Assembly: GCA_009646425.1 (NCBI GenBank) | Contig: WJBW01000001.1 | Span: forward strand, 581,475 to 645,474 | Direction of reading: 5' to 3' | DNA: 64,000 nucleotides | Source of the DNA: Burkholderiales bacterium LSUCC0115 | GTDB taxonomy: Bacteria > Pseudomonadota > Gammaproteobacteria > Burkholderiales > Burkholderiaceae_A | In this document: positions 61,348-64,000 of the stretch, piece after piece | Numbering within the stretch: position 1 is the stretch's first letter | Layout of the letters: the number at the start of each line of letters is the position of its first letter | Position numbers and translations under genes: made by a program | Notes under the pieces: generated by a model | Seen by the model: only the letters and a program-made list of their open reading frames with translations | Database searches by the model: none | Told to the model about the DNA's origin: nothing

Positions 61348-64000
61348 TTATTCAAACTGGAACTTGTCCGCGAATGAAGAGGTGTAGGTCGAAATATTAA
61401 CACCGTAAAGTATTGCTAGGTCATTGGTGTTCGCCGCAGAAATCAAACCCACAGCGGAGAACAGTGCCCCAACGCCAGCAGCCGTCGTGTTGACCAACGT
61501 TACATGTGTGTCACCATTTTGGTCGGCCCAGGCGACAATCACATCAAGGCCAGCCGTCACGGCTGTACCAACAGCCAGCGTCATAGGACCGGCACTACTG
61601 ATAGCCGACAACATGTCCGTTACGCTGTCATAAGTCCCACTACGGAGAATCACGATCTGCGTTCCGCCCGAGAGAACTCCCGGCGTTGTGACGGATGCGT
61701 TATCCCCGCTTACGAGAACAACCCCCGTAGCCGCCCCGCCGTCCTGAAGCGCTGCAACAGCAGTAGCAGCACTAGCTAGGAGGCCAATATCAAATCCGGC
61801 AGTAGTGAACACCAGCTGATCGGTAGCGGATGCGAGGTCGAAGTTGTAGATAGACACAGTTTCTGTGGAGGTGGTCGTGAAGACAACCTTGTCAACGCCA
61901 GAACCACTCGCCATGTAAACCGTATCACCACCTTCACCGACATAGACCTTGTCAGTACCACTAGCGGCCAGGTTTACCGTTACGGCGGCCACTGCGGAGC
62001 TTAAGTCAATCGTTACAGAACCCCCGTGCCCAGTGGTGTCGACGTTTCCGACATTATTGGCACTACCAACGTCCACTGAAACTGCACCGGAGCCTGCGAC
62101 AGTGACTGTCCCAACATCACCAGCCGTATTGGTAAAGACCGTACCGGAACCAGTGATATTGACATTTCCGATTCCTCCCGTCGTCGAGCTAACTGTAAGA
62201 GTCGCGGATCCGCCGGAGATATCGATGTTGCCCATACCAGACGTGGTATCGAGAAGGATGGTCTTAACGCCTGAACCGGTCAGGGTGATATCACCTACTA
62301 TGCCAGCGGAACCGTCCGTAATGTAGGCACTACCTGCTGCCGCAGCGTCGATAGTAATGTCACCAATGACGTCGGCATCCAGCTTCCAAACCTTGAACAG
62401 GCCTGTTGTACCGACATTCACGGTTATATCAGACACCGATCCCGATGCACCCGCAGCGATAGAACTGATGTAAACCGATGCCGAAGCTCCGATAGTGGTC
62501 TCACTTAGCGTGAAAGTACCAGCGGATCCCGTGAAGTTCAAACCTTCATCGTTTGCACCGTAAGCGCCGTTGTCACCGACATTCAGATTCAAGGTGAAAG
62601 CGTTCATGCCGGATCCCTTGTCCTGCAGGAATGCACCACCCACAACGCTACCAGAACCGGTTACGTTGATATTTACAGTAGTTTCACCTGTAGCCAACTC
62701 AATGACATCGGCAGCAGAACCCAGTCGGAGAGCGGTTTCACCAAGGCCGGCGTTGGTCAACGTGAGGGTCGACAAGGCCGATCCGCCAGTTACCGCGCCA
62801 CCGATGGAAGCCGTACCCGAGCCAGACTGGGTAACCGAGACAGTGGTAGCACCACCCAGATTAAACGCAGCAGCATTACCGAGAGTCAACGAGCCGCTAG
62901 CCAAAGAAATGTCGACGGTCCGTACATCGCTGTCCAGAGTAATCGCTGACATTGTCACGTCTCCGGATGCTGACTCAACAGACAGAGCCACCGAGACTGC
63001 ATCGGTAATCGACAGGGAAGACACCAGCGAAATGTCACCACTTACACCATTAAATTGAACAACCGAGGCGGCACCCGAAGCATAATCCAACTGGACTTCG
63101 CCAAGGCTAGCATTTCCAGTGAACTTGACGGTGGTTCCGTCTGCGATGTTGTCACGGAGATTTAGATCCACCGAGGCGGTAGCGTCGGCGAACGTGATGG
63201 TTGAGAAGCTAGCCCCAGACATCGACATAGTCACTGAGTTTCCAGTGGCGTTAAAGACGGCGCTCTCAACATTGGCTATACCCGCGACCGAGACCGACCC
63301 GGCGATTGCCGCACGGAGGGTATCAGTGCCGTCCCCACCATCCACAGAATCGAGACCGTTAAACGTAGTTCCGAACCGCAGAACATCGTTACCCGCACCG
63401 GTGGACACATCTACGTTGGAAGCGGCAGAGAAGGTGATATCCAAATTACCATCGAACGCTGTGGCGTCAATTCCAGAAACCGCATCAACTTTCAAGACGC
63501 TGCTGCCGGCACCACTGATCGTGATATCCGTTCCAGATCCTTCAAGACGCAATGCGTTATCACCGCCGAGATCAAGCATTACAATACCGGCGCTTCCGGT
63601 GTTGATCGTCGAAATGTTGGTGGAGGTTTGGTAGTAGGTTCCGCTCGCCGCAGCATATGCGGTGGAACTTGCGTTCGACTCAAGATACGTAACATTGATT
63701 GTGCCGTATTTTTCGAGTTTAAACTCAGTGTCGAGGTCAGCGTTGGTGATGGTCAAAGTGTTGTTCGATGTCGAATCACCATTCACGACGACTTGGTTAG
63801 TACCTGACCAGCTGAGTGTGTCAAATGACTGGGCCGAGAGCAAACGGATCGATACGGTCTCAATCGAATCCAGTTGGACGGTTGCCGCAGCACCCTGAGC
63901 AGTGATCGTCAAACTATCGTTACCGAGCCCACCGTTGGCGATATCTCCGGAATCAAGAGTTTGTCCAGTGTTGCTTGTTGTGGCCGTAAATGCATCGTTA
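61348..64000 (-). CDS. Giant Gly/Ala/Ser/Thr-rich beta-strand-repeat protein, probable S-layer protein (5' end cut by window)
   Basis: The frame is open from the window edge to TAA at 61348-61350, at least 883 residues, so the N-terminus is missing. The protein is rich in Gly, Ala, Ser, Thr, Val and Asp, has no Cys in the visible part, and consists of beta-strand repeats with many VNITGSG and DVSTGAG units. Calcium-binding-like GAGNDVL and SVDGGDGTDTLRA, together with NGGLGNDSLTITA near the 5' side, are typical of type I-secreted S-layer or RTX-like proteins. The C-terminus (ILYGVNISTYTSSFADKFQFE, last 21 residues in two parts) would carry the secretion signal. A T1SS exporter is encoded 17-25 kb away. 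Confidence 0.82.
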   Translation of the reverse strand, partial: NDAFTATTSNTGQTLDSGDIANGGLGNDSLTITAQGAAATVQLDSIETVSIRLLSAQSFDTLSWSGTNQVVVNGDSTSNNTLTITNADLDTEFKLEKYGTINVTYLESNASSTAYAAASGTYYQTSTNISTINTGSAGIVMLDLGGDNALRLEGSGTDITISGAGSSVLKVDAVSGIDATAFDGNLDITFSAASNVDVSTGAGNDVLRFGTTFNGLDSVDGGDGTDTLRAAIAGSVSVAGIANVESAVFNATGNSVTMSMSGASFSTITFADATASVDLNLRDNIADGTTVKFTGNASLGEVQLDYASGAASVVQFNGVSGDISLVSSLSITDAVSVALSVESASGDVTMSAITLDSDVRTVDISLASGSLTLGNAAAFNLGGATTVSVTQSGSGTASIGGAVTGGSALSTLTLTNAGLGETALRLGSAADVIELATGETTVNINVTGSGSVVGGAFLQDKGSGMNAFTLNLNVGDNGAYGANDEGLNFTGSAGTFTLSETTIGASASVYISSIAAGASGSVSDITVNVGTTGLFKVWKLDADVIGDITIDAAAAGSAYITDGSAGIVGDITLTGSGVKTILLDTTSGMGNIDISGGSATLTVSSTTGGIGNVNITGSGTVFTNTAGDVGTVTVAGSGAVSVDVGSANNVGNVDTTGHGGSVTIDLSSAVAAVTVNLAASGTDKVYVGEGGDTVYMASGSGVDKVVFTTTSTETVSIYNFDLASATDQLVFTTAGFDIGLLASAATAVAALQDGGAATGVVLVSGDNASVTTPGVLSGGTQIVILRSGTYDSVTDMLSAISSAGPMTLAVGTAVTAGLDVIVAWADQNGDTHVTLVNTTAAGVGALFSAVGLISAANTNDLAILYGVNISTYTSSFADKFQFE

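Noticed and set aside
61949-63898. Several plus-strand frames of 70-170 codons opposite the array protein
   Set aside because: They are rich in Pro/Ser/Thr/Val as expected from the antisense of Gly/Ser/Thr-repeat coding sequence and lack ribosome-binding sites.

Overview
The window reads as part of a bacterial chromosome from a betaproteobacterium, most likely of the order Burkholderiales; the family cannot be fixed from sequence alone. Supporting signs are the EarP-type EF-P rhamnosyltransferase, the short H-NS homologue with a C-terminal TWTGRGKTPRW motif, and the scattered members of a hemF/nadD/rsfS/maf/rng set that usually sit together in these bacteria. Gene packing is tight: no gene-free stretch exceeds about 300 bases, and many neighbours overlap. 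I recognised no rRNA, tRNA, CRISPR array, insertion sequence or phage gene.

Bases 1 to about 34000 are GC-rich and mostly housekeeping. They hold an acyl-CoA degradation group (APH-type kinase fused to a small domain, ACAD10/11-like dehydrogenase, SDR), rng, a lower-GC methylthioadenosine salvage cassette (mtnA, class II aldolase, mtnP, then apt), ugd, a higBA toxin-antitoxin locus whose toxin gene has an in-frame amber codon, an MBL hydrolase, hemF, a UDP-glucuronate epimerase-like gene, fbp, rsfS with a long Lys/Ala tail, nadD, chrA, a SCO protein, mnmC, cysB, panB, earP directly followed by rmlBDAC, maf, and a second acyl-CoA group (dehydrogenase, etfAB, enoyl-CoA hydratase, CoA ligase). 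A WecA/MraY-like initiating transferase then opens the surface-polysaccharide part.

From about 34000 to the end the sequence becomes AT-richer and is devoted to the cell surface. First come kdsA, kdsD and a glycosyltransferase, a probable type I-secreted beta-propeller protein, and a divergent H-NS-like gene. A six-gene minus-strand operon (47105 down to 38701) carries a heptose kinase/nucleotidyltransferase with permuted domains, a glycosyltransferase, two different ABC half-transporters, an HlyD-like adaptor and a TolC-like outer-membrane channel. A plus-strand operon (47121 to 52463) carries a sugar nucleotidyltransferase, an SDR epimerase, a GmhA-like isomerase, a split thiamine-diphosphate enzyme, an unknown protein and a methyltransferase-like protein. 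A nine-gene minus-strand run (61246 down to 52450), every junction of which overlaps, carries a TPR glycosyltransferase, an unknown protein, a Nudix hydrolase, a methyltransferase-like protein, a radical SAM enzyme, a GT2, and SMP-30 lactonase-like, 6-phosphogluconate dehydrogenase-like and gluconokinase-like proteins. The window ends inside a very large Cys-free, Gly/Ala/Ser/Thr-rich beta-strand-repeat protein, probably the S-layer protein, with a clear intrinsic terminator behind it.

My working model, an inference, is that this low-GC region is a self-contained S-layer island: the array protein, its type I exporter with a two-subunit ABC, enzymes for an unusual (probably heptose-derived) glycan, the transferases that attach it, and an H-NS-type protein. 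The least explained parts are the split TPP enzyme and the lactonase/kinase/6PGDH trio inside the glycan genes.
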